A stretch of DNA of 64,000 nucleotides, from contig NZ_AMXA01000015.1 in the NCBI RefSeq assembly GCF_000310145.2, forward strand, positions 1 to 64,000, given 5' to 3'. Origin of the DNA: Thauera sp. 28 (GTDB taxonomy: Bacteria; Pseudomonadota; Gammaproteobacteria; Burkholderiales; Rhodocyclaceae). The position numbers and the translations under genes were made by a program. Position 1 is the stretch's first letter. Each line of letters opens with the position of its first letter. The notes beneath the pieces are model-generated. The model worked only from the letters and a program-made list of their open reading frames with translations. It was not told the origin of the DNA and made no database searches. This document shows, one piece after another, positions 18,312-27,492 of the stretch.

Positions 18312-18623
18312 ATGGCTTCGCTCTTCGACATCCTCGCCGAGCAGCGCATCCTTGAAGCCGGGCGCAACGGCGCCTTCGACAACCTGCCCGGCGCGGGCAG
18401 GCCGCTGGTGTTCGACGACGAGCTCTTCGTCTCGCCCGAGCAGCGCATGGCCAACAAGGTGCTGCGCAATGCCGGCTTCGCCCCGCCTGAGCTTGCACTG
18501 CGCAAGGAACTGGCCGACCTGCGTCGGCGTATCGCCGAACTGGACGAAGGCGCGGAGCGCAGCCGCCTGCGGCGCCGGCTGGCGGAGCTGATGGTGCAGT
18601 TGCAGGAGATGGGGCGCCGGTAA
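18312..18623 (+). CDS. DUF1992 family protein (DnaJ-like C28 conserved region)
   Basis: A 103-aa cytoplasmic protein. The core AEQRILEAGRNGAFDNLPGA followed by GRPLVFDDE is the DUF1992 signature shared with the conserved region of eukaryotic DNAJC28; the bacterial role is unknown. The C-terminal half is highly charged and helical and probably forms a coiled coil (LRKELADLRRRIAELDEGAE). It starts 29 bp after the EamA gene. Confidence 0.85.
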   Translation: MASLFDILAEQRILEAGRNGAFDNLPGAGRPLVFDDELFVSPEQRMANKVLRNAGFAPPELALRKELADLRRRIAELDEGAERSRLRRRLAELMVQLQEMGRR

Positions 18624-19051
18624 GCGCCCCGCGCCTGTGTGCCTCAGAAGCTCGACTCTAAGGTGCATCTCGATTCCAGCGGTTGGACCGCAACAGTCAA
18701 GCCACCGGCTCCGCGCTTCGCTTGCCGGCATTTGGGCTTGAGTGAACGGCGGTAGGCGCGGCGCGAGCTGTGGGGTGTGACTGCACGTGTGAGTCGCCTG
18801 GCCGCTCGCGTTGTTTGTGCGAAAGACGTGTGTCCGGGCGGCGCCGTCGGTGAACAGCATCAGCCGCGCGATAGGTGCTCGTCCGTGGGAGCGATTGTTC
18901 CGCGCGGAGGGGGCGGGAAAAGAACGTCGCTCAGTGAACGGTTACTGCAGGATGGTTTTGCTGTGTCATAATGCATATTCAAAAAACATATGCCGAAGAC
19001 ATTTTGCGCGTCTCTGTTGCCGTTGGCGCCAACTTTTTTGGAAAGAAGATC
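18624..19051. other. Intergenic stretch before the HAF autotransporter
   Basis: About 430 bp without a gene I can support. It contains a candidate -10 CATAAT at 18967-18972. Nothing else is recognised: no repeat, RNA gene or clear terminator. Confidence 0.4.
18967..18972 (+). promoter_or_regulatory. Candidate -10 element for the HAF autotransporter gene
   Basis: CATAAT (5 of 6 consensus bases) lies about 80 bp before ATG 19052. The -35 region is poor (TTACTG at 18942-18947, spacing 19). If used, transcription starts near 18979, which rules out ATG 18971 as the translation start. Confidence 0.3.
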
Positions 19052-20392
19052 ATGCACCACGAAACCACCAACGCATCCTTCCATCCTCGCTCTGCCTTCC
19101 GCCTCAGGCCCCTCGCATTTGCCCTGGCCGCCCTGCCGCTGTTCTTTCCCGCTGTGGCGCAGGCACAGGCCGGTATCACCAACCTCGGCGCCCTGGGTGG
19201 GACGAATTCGGGCGCCACCAGCGTCAGCCTCGACGGCGCCGTGGTGGTGGGCGCAAGCACCATCATGGCCGGTGACCAGGCCGATCGGGCCTTCCTCTGG
19301 ACGCAGGATAGCGGCATGATCAACCTCGGTACCTTGGGCGGGACGCATTCGGAAGCACACGGTGTCTCTGCCGACGGGGCGGTGGTTGTAGGCGGGTCGG
19401 ATACGACCAACGATGAGGCTTGGCGCGCCTTCCGTTGGACACGGGGCTCGGGCATGGTGGATCTGGGCACCTTGGGTGGGCCGAATTCGTATGCCCATGC
19501 CATTAGTTCAGACGGAACGGTGGTGGTGGGTTGGGCCGATAAGAGCGACATGCAGTATCGCGCGTTTCGCTGGACGCAAGACGGTGGCATGGAAGATCTG
19601 GGCACACTGGGCGGGCTTTGGTCGGTTCCCGAAGGCGTCTCGGCCGACGGCGCGGTGGTGGTGGGAGCCTCCCTTACGGCCGGCAATGAGGCTTGGCACG
19701 CATTCCGCTGGACGCAGAACACGGGCATGGTAAATCTGGGGGGCATCACGGGCAGGACGAATTCGCAGGCCAACGGCGTCTCCGCCGATGGCGCTGTGGT
19801 CGTGGGTGGGGCCTTCGATGTAGGCAGAGTGATAGAGGAGGGGGAGCTTGACTACGAGCTCGGCGTGAGAGAAAACGTGCATGCCTTCCGCTGGACGCAG
19901 GACATCGGGATGGTGGATCTCGGGACCCTGGGGGGAGCGGAGGCGAATGCCCATGGCGTCTCCGGCGACGGTGCCGTGGTGGTGGGCTGGGCCTTGACGC
20001 CCGGCGGGAGCCAGCGAGCCTTCCGCTGGACTCAGGACGCCAGCATGCAGTCGGTGGAAGACTGGCTGCGCGACGCCGGGGTGGCTGTGCCTGTGGATAT
20101 CACTCGAGTGGCGAATGCGACGAACGTCGACGGCAGCGTGGTGGTAGGCACGCTTGCGAGCGGCCAAGCCTTCATCGCCCGCGTGGCCGACAGTGGCAGT
20201 GGTGGTAATGGTGGTAATGGCGGCAACGGTGGCGGCCTGATTACGCTGCAAGATCTGCAGCAAAGTCTCGCCGACACGTCGGTGGGCGGCGGGATGGCGC
20301 TTTCCGCCGCCGTCACGGTACTCAACGGTGCCCACAGCCGTCCGTTTACTCAACGGTGCCCACAGCCGTCCGTTGTCGCGCCGCGTGGATGA
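19052..20392 (+). CDS. HAF-repeat autotransporter passenger, frameshifted before the barrel
   Basis: Secreted passenger of an autotransporter. A signal peptide (LRPLAFALAALPLFFPAVAQ, cleavage near AQA) is followed by about seven HAF repeats of roughly 45 residues with the pattern LGTLGG...A.GVS.DGAVVVG and AFRWTQ. A Gly/Asn linker (GGNGGNGGNGG) and a helix (LQDLQQSLADTSV) follow, then the protein changes frame and ends early at 20392. The cause is the tandem 28-bp duplication at 20319-20374. With one copy the frame continues into the beta-barrel encoded at 20375-21191. ATG 19052 follows AAAGAAG and precedes the signal peptide directly; the ATG at 18971 lies in the likely promoter. Confidence 0.85.
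   Translation: MHHETTNASFHPRSAFRLRPLAFALAALPLFFPAVAQAQAGITNLGALGGTNSGATSVSLDGAVVVGASTIMAGDQADRAFLWTQDSGMINLGTLGGTHSEAHGVSADGAVVVGGSDTTNDEAWRAFRWTRGSGMVDLGTLGGPNSYAHAISSDGTVVVGWADKSDMQYRAFRWTQDGGMEDLGTLGGLWSVPEGVSADGAVVVGASLTAGNEAWHAFRWTQNTGMVNLGGITGRTNSQANGVSADGAVVVGGAFDVGRVIEEGELDYELGVRENVHAFRWTQDIGMVDLGTLGGAEANAHGVSGDGAVVVGWALTPGGSQRAFRWTQDASMQSVEDWLRDAGVAVPVDITRVANATNVDGSVVVGTLASGQAFIARVADSGSGGNGGNGGNGGGLITLQDLQQSLADTSVGGGMALSAAVTVLNGAHSRPFTQRCPQPSVVAPRG
20319..20374 (+). repeat. Perfect 28-bp tandem duplication causing a frameshift
   Basis: The 28 bases TACTCAACGGTGCCCACAGC plus CGTCCGTT occur at 20319-20346 and again immediately at 20347-20374, with no mismatch. Since 28 is not a multiple of three, the second copy moves translation out of frame. 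Dropping one copy joins VTVLNGAHSRP directly to LSRRVDEGQRAFWL, restoring passenger to barrel. Confidence 0.95.
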
Positions 20393-21191
20393 GGGGCAGC
20401 GCGCCTTTTGGCTGGCTGGCGACTGGGGGCGGGACGGCCACGGCGCCCGTTCCGGAGATCTCGGCCTTGCTGAAGTCGGTTTCGGCAAGAATTTCGGCGC
20501 AGCGCAGGTCAATGTTTCGCTCGGTCAGACCTGGGCAAAGCAGGATCAGGCGCACAACGGCCGGACGAAGACCGCCGGTACCTACGTGCTGGCCCAGGCG
20601 CTGATCCCGGTCTCGGGCAATTTGTGGGGAGCCGTCGGCGCGTATGTGCATCGGGGTGAGGCGGACATGAGGCGCGGCTATCTCAACGCTGGGGCGCAGG
20701 ATTACTCACGAGGCACGCCAAATGTGAACACCTGGGGCCTGCGCGCGCGCCTCGAATGGGACCAGGCCTGGCATGTCGCCAATGCCGATGTATTGCCCTA
20801 CGTCGACCTGAGCCATGCCAAGGCAAGGCTCGCCGCCTACACCGAAACCAGCGGCGGCTTTCCAGCGCGCTTCGACAGCCGCAAGGAAAAGGCCACTGAA
20901 CTGCGCCTCGGCGTGAATGCGGCCAAACTACTGGGGAACGGCTTGAATCTCATCGGGATGCTCGAAGCTGCGCACCGCTTCGAGAAAAGCGGCCCGCGCA
21001 GCTCGGGTCAGGTGATCGGTCTGTCGGACTTTGGCCTCGATGGACGGAAGAACGACCGAAACTGGCTGCGCCTTGGCGTGGGGGTGGAAGGTAAGCTGGC
21101 CGGTGGCCGCGCATCACTCATGCTCAACGCCACCACCAAGGGCGAAACGTCGAACGCATGGCTGGCGGCGAATTGGCAACACGCGTTCTGA
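20375..21191 (+). pseudogene. Autotransporter beta-barrel, separated from its passenger by frameshift
   Basis: This frame encodes an outer-membrane autotransporter barrel of about 270 residues. It has alternating strands such as LAEVGFGKNFGAAQVNVSLG and RNWLRLGVGVEGKLAGG, and the C-terminal aromatic WQHAF expected for barrel insertion. It has no start codon with a ribosome site of its own (the in-frame GTG at 20328 is inside the duplication) and no signal peptide, so it can only be made if the reading frame of the passenger gene is restored. All barrel sequence is intact, which implies that the frameshift is recent or reversible. Confidence 0.85.
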
Positions 21192-21330
21192 GGGGCGTCG
21201 ACGCTGATCGCGAAGCAGTTCATGCTTGGAATTGATTCTTTCGAACTCGATTGCTCCAGAGGGCATGTAGCGGCTTGTTAGCGAATGGTGTCTTGAGTGT
21301 CTGCACCAGCAGAGACGGTACTGGCATTGT

Positions 21331-22029
21331 TCAGTAGTCTGTCTCGATCTTCCTGCCGGTGCGCTTGTCGAGGTACCAGCCTTTGCGTACAGGTTTTCCG
21401 TCGAGTATTTTGGCTTCGCGGAAATCACCTCCTGCGAACGAGTGCGCGGGCGCGACATACACGGCCTCGCCATACTCATCGCGCTTCTTCGGGTCAAACC
21501 CCGGCCTGCGCTCGATGTCCCAGCCGACCAGCGTGCCCTGTTCGCTCATGCGGAACTTCAGGCGCAGGTTGCCGCGTGGATCGCGCTTGAGGTCGTCGAT
21601 CAGCGCCTGCGGGATGCGCGAGCCGACCTCGATGATCTCGTCGCCGATGATGTTGCCGGCGTAGAGCGCTCGACCGTCGGGTACGAACTTGCTGGAGTCG
21701 CGCCACACGACGCGCACCCGTTCGGGCACTGGCTGCGAGAGCACCATCTTGGATCGGTTCCTCAGCAGCTGAGCGCTGGATCTGTATATCGAGTACTTCG
21801 CATCCTCCGGAAAGAACTCGACGCCGAGAAACTCCTGCCCGTCCATTGCATCGACCACCAGTTCGAAGCCCGGGCGACCAAACCTCTTGAGCATGCGTTC
21901 GCGGCTCTCCAGGTAGCGCGCCTGCTCGGGGGTTGTCGGCTTGGGGGCCGGCGGTGGCGTGCTGCGGCAGCCGTTCAGCAGCACGTACGCTGCGGAAGTC
22001 AGCACAAGGCGTCGTCTCGTCAGGCTCAT
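21331..22029 (-). CDS. Small lipoprotein, candidate immunity protein for the Rhs lipase
   Basis: A 232-aa predicted lipoprotein. The signal peptide ends in a lipobox LNGC (Cys at about residue 21), followed by a Pro/Thr-rich tether. I do not recognise the globular part (VVDAMDGQEFLGVEFFPEDA and later GWDIERRPGFDPKKRDEYGE). It begins 14 bp after the stop of the Rhs-lipase gene, with GGAG 10 nt before the ATG. Known Tle-type lipase toxins are neutralised by periplasmic or lipoprotein partners encoded next door, so immunity is a reasonable inference, but no sequence motif proves it. Confidence 0.8.
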   Translation of the reverse strand: MSLTRRRLVLTSAAYVLLNGCRSTPPPAPKPTTPEQARYLESRERMLKRFGRPGFELVVDAMDGQEFLGVEFFPEDAKYSIYRSSAQLLRNRSKMVLSQPVPERVRVVWRDSSKFVPDGRALYAGNIIGDEIIEVGSRIPQALIDDLKRDPRGNLRLKFRMSEQGTLVGWDIERRPGFDPKKRDEYGEAVYVAPAHSFAGGDFREAKILDGKPVRKGWYLDKRTGRKIETDY

Positions 22030-22043
22030 TTCGCTGTGTCTCC

Positions 22044-25000
22044 TTACAATCCATATCCGTTACTGGGATCACGCAGCCACTCCAGGTAGCCCTGCATGTC
22101 CACCGTGCCGGTGACGTTGCCGAGCTTGCGCGGGTCGAGCGCCGTGCCCTTGCCCAACTGTTCGACCTCGCGCGGCAGCCAGGTGATGTAACTCAGCGTG
22201 TCGGCATGGACCATGCCGCCGTTGTCGAAGCCCATGCTGCGCTGGCTGCCACCCGAGGTGGCACCACGGACCTCGCGGTCCTCAGCGAAGACGTAGTCGA
22301 TCCAGGGGATGTCGCCGTGGGTTACCTCCTTGGGAACCAGGACCCGCGGGTCGCCCACACGGATGACGTTGCTTTGGTCGTGCAGCACGACGGCGTTCAT
22401 CGGAATCGGTGGTACATCCTTCATGGTCACGCCTGCATTCTTTGCCTGCTGCACCATCCAGTTCAGCGCAACTCGCGACAGTCCCTGTTCGTCGTCCGGG
22501 TAGCCGCCGCCAATATCCGCGTGCGCGCCGATGAAGCCGCGCTCGATACGGATCTGACCCGGGGCGGTGCTGCTCGCCCCGATCGATTGCAGCGGGAATC
22601 CGCCCCAGTGCATGCTGTGCGGCTTGGGATTGCGAAGCGAGTACTCCCCGATCGCCCCCGAGCGGTGCTCGTTGAGCGCCACCGCTTGCGCGACGTAGGC
22701 GAACTCGCCTGGTATGCCGAGGTTGTAATCCGTGCCGCTGAAGTTGGTGGAGAGCACGGTGTCGAAGAGGCCCATGAAACGGAAGTTGACCCACTGGCAG
22801 CCCGGCTTGCCATCCTCGGTGGTGTACTTATAGTAAGTCTTGCCATTGAGCACCACCGAGCCGGCCACGATGCGGTTTGCGAAATCGCGTGCCTGCGCCG
22901 CGCCGCGGCTAAAGCCCACGATGTCGATGTCCATGACCTTGTTCTTGTCAAACGCTGCAGCCTCGTCCCGTATGTACAGCATCATCCGATCGATGCGAGC
23001 CGGTCCCGAGTAGTTGCCGCCCATGTCGTTGACGTAGACGGGGTCCCCGGGCGTGAGCCACCAGAGCAGGGTGTGTGTCGCGTAATCTTCCGGTCGGATG
23101 TGGCCGTGCTTGTCGTCTCGATGCACCGTGCCGACGCCGCTGACGTAGTTTCTGTTTCCGTCAAGATACGCGTCCCGGAAATGCACCACGTTCGTGAAAC
23201 CGTCGCCCCCCATTGCCGGATCGTTGCGGTCGTCGCTGTTGCCCGTACCATCGAACGCAAACAGGATCAGCCCGTCCGGATCGATGAACCGGAGCGGGTT
23301 GTACGCGACGTAGGCGTAGGGATTGGGGCCGTCGGGGGTGCCGAGCGGGTCGGGGCTGAGGTACTGGCCTTGTTCCGGGTCGTAGTAGCGTGCGCGGTTG
23401 TAGTGCAGCCCGGTCTCGGCATCAAGGTACTGGCCGGGCAGGCGCAGATTGAGGGTGAAGCCGCCCGAGTGGACGTTGGCCGCCCCGAAGGGCGCGTAGT
23501 GCGCACGCCACAGCACTTGGCCTTGAGTGTCGGTGGCGAGTTCCGGCGCACCGAGGTGGTTGCCGTGCAGCCAGACGATGCCTTTGGAGCCGGCGAGCCA
23601 GCTTTGAACGAGGCGTATCAGGTCGCCGATGATGCGGCCTGCGGTGCCTTGCGCAGCCGGCGTCGGCGCGGCGCCTTGGGGCCGGTCGATGACGGCCACG
23701 GGCAGATCGGCCAGCCACACGTACTGGCGCAGGATGCGCCCGTGGGCGTCGAACTCGGCCAGCGGCTGGCGCGCTTCGTCGTAGAGGGTGTAGCGGGTCT
23801 GGCCGCTTGCATGCTTGACGTTGCGCAGGCCACGGTGGTCGTAACCGTAGCGTGCCAGCGTCTTGCCGTGCTCGCGTACCTGGACCAGGAGGCCGCGGGC
23901 GTCCCAGTCGTATTCGCGGCTGCCCAGTTGCTCGGGTTGGCCGCTGGCGCTGTAGCGGGCGGGGGGGCTGTCCGCATCGATGCGTCGGTGGCTGCCGAGC
24001 TCGAAGGCGCTACGGCGCGTGCCTGTGCGCAGCTCGGCTTGCGAGCCGACGCCCTGCTGGCTGAGCACGCGGCGCTGGGCCGGGTCGTACGCATAGCGCC
24101 ACACGGCCTGTTCGGCCAGCGCCTTGTCTTGCGCCTGCCATTCGACCGAGACCAACAGCTGGTTGTGCCGGTCGTAGGCGTGGCTATGCCAGGTGGGCTG
24201 CGCGCCGGCGTGGGCTGCCTGCTGGCGGCTATGCAGCAGGTTGCCGCGCGCGTCCCAGACGTAGCGGTGGTCCAGCAGTGCCGAGGGATCTTCGGGAAGG
24301 CCCAGGGCGCCCGGCAAGAGGGCCGCATCGGGGGTCGCCTCGGCGGGGGAGCTTTCCGCCACGGATGCGTGACTTCGCGTGCCGTTCGGGGATTGAGCGC
24401 GGGCGGGTGCAATGCCGAGCAGCCTTTCGATTACCTCCTGTCGGCTGAGCCCAAGCTGGACGGGATCCGACGGGTAACGGGCCAGGCGCACCCGCTCGGG
24501 TGTGCGGTGGCGATGCACCACCCGTGCCAGCACGCCTTCGCGGCTGCGCTGGTAGAGGGTCTGGATACCGTTGCCGGCGGTGTGAGCGCGCAGGCCCGCG
24601 AGGTCGCGCTCGAAGTCGCTCGCGATGAGTTGCTCGCGTTCGAGCTGGCGCAGCCACGGCGTCTGGACGCTGCCAAGCATGAGTGCGACGACCTGGCCCT
24701 GGCCGTTGCGCTCGTAGCGCAGGCGGCTGCCGTCGGGCAGGGTGGTGGCGACGAGCCGGCCGACCTCGTCGTGCTCGTAGCGGGTGACTGAGGTCAGCTC
24801 GCCCTGTTCGGTGGCGAGTCGCACGATCCGCGCGCTGCGCAGGCCGCGCGCGTCGTATTCGTAGCGTTCGCTCTGAGTGGGATGAACAAGCTCGATCAGA
24901 CGCCTGCCGGCGTAGCGCCAGTGGGTCGTTTCCGCCTTGCTCGACGCCGCGTCGGTGATGACCTGGCGCAGGATGCGGCCTTGCGCGTCGTATTCGTAGC

Positions 25001-27476
25001 GGGCGAGGTTGCCGCGCGCATCACGCATCGCGGCGATGCGATCGGCGGCGTCGAGCTCGCGCAGCACGGTCCCGGTGTCGGGGCTGCGCCGCCATACCAG
25101 GCGGCCGAAGTCGTCGCGCAGCGCTTGCACCTGGGTGGCCTGGGCGAGCTCATGCGGAAGTGGGGATATGCGCGCCGGCACCGCGTGTTCGAACCCGAGG
25201 GCGTCGATCACGCGTTCGAGTTGTCCGTGTTCGTCGTAGCGCCATTTCAAGCTGCGCCCGGCGTTGTCCCAGGCGTGTGCGAGCCGGCCCCGGTCGTCGT
25301 AGCGACGGTGCCGTGACTGCGTGAGGCTCGCGCTCTGGAGCGTGTGCTCGGTCAGGCGGCTTTCGGTGTCGTAGGTGTAGCTGCTCAGCACTCCGAGGGC
25401 GCTGGCATGCCACAGCAGGCGGCCCTGGGTGTCCCACTGCCGGCGCCAGCTCGCGGCAGCTTGGCCGAGGTGCGCTTCCTCGGTCGGGTTGCCGAGTTCG
25501 TCGTAGTGGATTTGCTGCTCGAGGGGTATTGACCAGCCCGGCCCCCGGCTGCGTACGCTCGTGATTTGCTGGCGTGCGTTGTAGGTGAATGTGGTCTCGA
25601 AGCCCTCGTCATTGACCACACGTCGCAGCAATCCGGTCTGGGGGTGATGCTGCAGCGCGCTTTGCAGCCCGCCGGGCTGCGTGAGCCTGATCACGAAGCT
25701 ACCGTGAGTATCCCAGTCGAAGCGTGTGACATCCGAATCACCTGGATCTCCATTGGGCCCATTGGGCAGCGGCCCGTCGATCTGGGCGAGCAGGCTGCGG
25801 CCGTTGATCGCGGTGTAGGCGTAGGTGGTGGTGCGGCTGATCGGCGTGGCCGCCTCGGCGGAGGCAGCGGGCTCGCCGGCGGCGTCCAGTGGGCTGAAGC
25901 CGGACTCGGTCACTTCGATCCGCTGGCCGCGATCGTTGTAGGAGAAGCGGATCTGGTGTTCCTTGCCAGGGATTACGCTGGGCCGGGCGACGAGGGCAGG
26001 GCGGGGGCTTGCGTCGGCGTACTCGTAGCGGGCGATGAGCCGTTCCGGCAGGGGGCGGCCATTGGCGTAGTCGACGCGGCTCTCGCGCACCACGCGCCCT
26101 AGTGCATCGCGCTCGATCCTCGTGGAGGCAAGCGGGCGGGCGCCCGGATCGAGGCGGGTGATCTCGGTCAGGGCGCCGTAGCGGTCGTATGCGTAGCGTA
26201 CGTTCGTTTCGCCACAGCGCGCGCAGCCTGGGCCGATGGCTTCGAGCAGGCGCGGTTCGCCGTTGATGCGCGTGTGGCGGTAGCGGGTGGTCTCGCCCAG
26301 GCTGTTGGTGAGCTCGGTGCGGTCCGGGGCGCTGAAGCGCAGGTCCACCTGTTCGATTCCGCTGCCACGCAGCAGTTGGCCTGATGCGTCGAACTGTCGC
26401 GGGGTACCGCGCACGCTCATTACCGCGCGGCCGGCGGCGTCGTAGGCATAGGTCGACAGGCGTTGGGCGTCGGCGGCGGTGCCATCGGGGCGCTTGCCGA
26501 CGATGGTGATCCCCGTGAGATGGTGGGGCCACCCGGGTGCGGACTCGCCGATGTCGGCGCCGTAGTGATAGCGCCGGGTTGTGCCGTCGGGCAGCGTCGC
26601 GGCGACCAGGTTGCTCAGGCCGGGCAGGGTGCGCTCGTTCTGGTGCGAATAGGTAAAGCGCCCGAGCGGGCTGGTGATGGCCACGACGCCACGGAAGCCG
26701 CGGCTCCTGCGTGGGGCGTACTCGAAGTTCAGGCTGCGTCCCTGCGGGTCGGTGACTTTCATCAGTTCGCCGTCGAGACCGCGTGTGAGACTGAGGAATT
26801 CGCCGCTTGGCAGACGGATCTGCACGAGCTTGCCGCGCGCATCGAAGTCGAGCTCGCGACCGTCTGGCCAGGTCCAGCGATGACCTTGCCTGCCCGGGGA
26901 TTGGGGGGTGCGCAGGGCAATGACCGTCCCGCGCGCCGGGTCGGCGTGGGAGTACAGGCTCCCGCCCGCGTCCGCTGCAGCAAAGCTCAGGTGCTTGCCG
27001 TCGGCCTGGATGATGAGCAACTGGTCGCCATTGGCGTGGAGGTCGGTCTCGTAAGACAGGCGCCAGCCGCGACCGAGCAGCCCGAGCTGCGAGTCTGTGC
27101 CGGCCTGAGCGCTGTTGTAGTGGCGCACGATCTCGAGACCGAGGGGGCCGGGTAGCGCGGGCAGGTCGGTCTCGTTCTGGTACTTGTTGCCGGTGATGAC
27201 GTCGATCGGGTTGCCGGCAGCCCGTCCGACGCCGTCCGGTTCGTCCTGGCTGGCGGGGGCCGCTTCAGCGCATGCCTGCGCACCGCCTGGGCTTCCGCCA
27301 TCGGAGGGGGCGCAGCTCGTATCGCTCGGGCGCGATTGGGGCAAGGACGAGCCACCACCGTCCGTAGACAGTTGCGCACCGCTGATCAGGGGCATCGCCA
27401 GCAGTAGCGCCAGCAGGGCACGGGCGACTGCGGTACGTACGTCGGCAGGGGAGGCGGGCTTGAGGGCGCGATTCAT
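22044..27476 (-). CDS. Sec-exported Rhs protein with C-terminal Tle1/DUF2235 lipase domain
   Basis: Polymorphic toxin of 1810 aa. An N-terminal signal peptide (LLALLLAMPLISGAQ, cleavage near residue 34) replaces the PAAR or VgrG-linked start of T6SS Rhs proteins. A DUF6531-like entry (GNPIDVITGNKYQNETDLPA) and many YD repeats form the shell, ending in the Rhs core RARYYDPEQGQYLSPDPLG. After the DPDG junction (1399-1402) the C-terminal 408 residues are a Tle1-type phospholipase: FDGTGN near 1407, nucleophile elbow GFSRGAA with Ser1523, GLFDTV, and HADIGGGY (His1652, Asp1654). Start 27476 directly precedes the signal peptide; the ribosome site is weak. It lies 16 bp after a TadE-like gene of the Tad cluster. 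Confidence 0.92.
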   Translation of the reverse strand: MNRALKPASPADVRTAVARALLALLLAMPLISGAQLSTDGGGSSLPQSRPSDTSCAPSDGGSPGGAQACAEAAPASQDEPDGVGRAAGNPIDVITGNKYQNETDLPALPGPLGLEIVRHYNSAQAGTDSQLGLLGRGWRLSYETDLHANGDQLLIIQADGKHLSFAAADAGGSLYSHADPARGTVIALRTPQSPGRQGHRWTWPDGRELDFDARGKLVQIRLPSGEFLSLTRGLDGELMKVTDPQGRSLNFEYAPRRSRGFRGVVAITSPLGRFTYSHQNERTLPGLSNLVAATLPDGTTRRYHYGADIGESAPGWPHHLTGITIVGKRPDGTAADAQRLSTYAYDAAGRAVMSVRGTPRQFDASGQLLRGSGIEQVDLRFSAPDRTELTNSLGETTRYRHTRINGEPRLLEAIGPGCARCGETNVRYAYDRYGALTEITRLDPGARPLASTRIERDALGRVVRESRVDYANGRPLPERLIARYEYADASPRPALVARPSVIPGKEHQIRFSYNDRGQRIEVTESGFSPLDAAGEPAASAEAATPISRTTTYAYTAINGRSLLAQIDGPLPNGPNGDPGDSDVTRFDWDTHGSFVIRLTQPGGLQSALQHHPQTGLLRRVVNDEGFETTFTYNARQQITSVRSRGPGWSIPLEQQIHYDELGNPTEEAHLGQAAASWRRQWDTQGRLLWHASALGVLSSYTYDTESRLTEHTLQSASLTQSRHRRYDDRGRLAHAWDNAGRSLKWRYDEHGQLERVIDALGFEHAVPARISPLPHELAQATQVQALRDDFGRLVWRRSPDTGTVLRELDAADRIAAMRDARGNLARYEYDAQGRILRQVITDAASSKAETTHWRYAGRRLIELVHPTQSERYEYDARGLRSARIVRLATEQGELTSVTRYEHDEVGRLVATTLPDGSRLRYERNGQGQVVALMLGSVQTPWLRQLEREQLIASDFERDLAGLRAHTAGNGIQTLYQRSREGVLARVVHRHRTPERVRLARYPSDPVQLGLSRQEVIERLLGIAPARAQSPNGTRSHASVAESSPAEATPDAALLPGALGLPEDPSALLDHRYVWDARGNLLHSRQQAAHAGAQPTWHSHAYDRHNQLLVSVEWQAQDKALAEQAVWRYAYDPAQRRVLSQQGVGSQAELRTGTRRSAFELGSHRRIDADSPPARYSASGQPEQLGSREYDWDARGLLVQVREHGKTLARYGYDHRGLRNVKHASGQTRYTLYDEARQPLAEFDAHGRILRQYVWLADLPVAVIDRPQGAAPTPAAQGTAGRIIGDLIRLVQSWLAGSKGIVWLHGNHLGAPELATDTQGQVLWRAHYAPFGAANVHSGGFTLNLRLPGQYLDAETGLHYNRARYYDPEQGQYLSPDPLGTPDGPNPYAYVAYNPLRFIDPDGLILFAFDGTGNSDDRNDPAMGGDGFTNVVHFRDAYLDGNRNYVSGVGTVHRDDKHGHIRPEDYATHTLLWWLTPGDPVYVNDMGGNYSGPARIDRMMLYIRDEAAAFDKNKVMDIDIVGFSRGAAQARDFANRIVAGSVVLNGKTYYKYTTEDGKPGCQWVNFRFMGLFDTVLSTNFSGTDYNLGIPGEFAYVAQAVALNEHRSGAIGEYSLRNPKPHSMHWGGFPLQSIGASSTAPGQIRIERGFIGAHADIGGGYPDDEQGLSRVALNWMVQQAKNAGVTMKDVPPIPMNAVVLHDQSNVIRVGDPRVLVPKEVTHGDIPWIDYVFAEDREVRGATSGGSQRSMGFDNGGMVHADTLSYITWLPREVEQLGKGTALDPRKLGNVTGTVDMQGYLEWLRDPSNGYGL

Positions 27477-27492
27477 TCGTGTTGATGCGTCG

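Noticed and set aside
20195-20240. GGTGGTAAT-type short repeats as a possible slippage switch
   Set aside because: The units are 9 bp and encode GGN, so changes in copy number keep the frame. They only vary linker length, unlike the 28-bp duplication next to them.
21933-24791. Plus-strand open frame of about 950 codons opposite the Rhs gene
   Set aside because: Shadow of the Rhs toxin and core; composition is Val/Ala/Gly/Arg-rich and lacks a domain.
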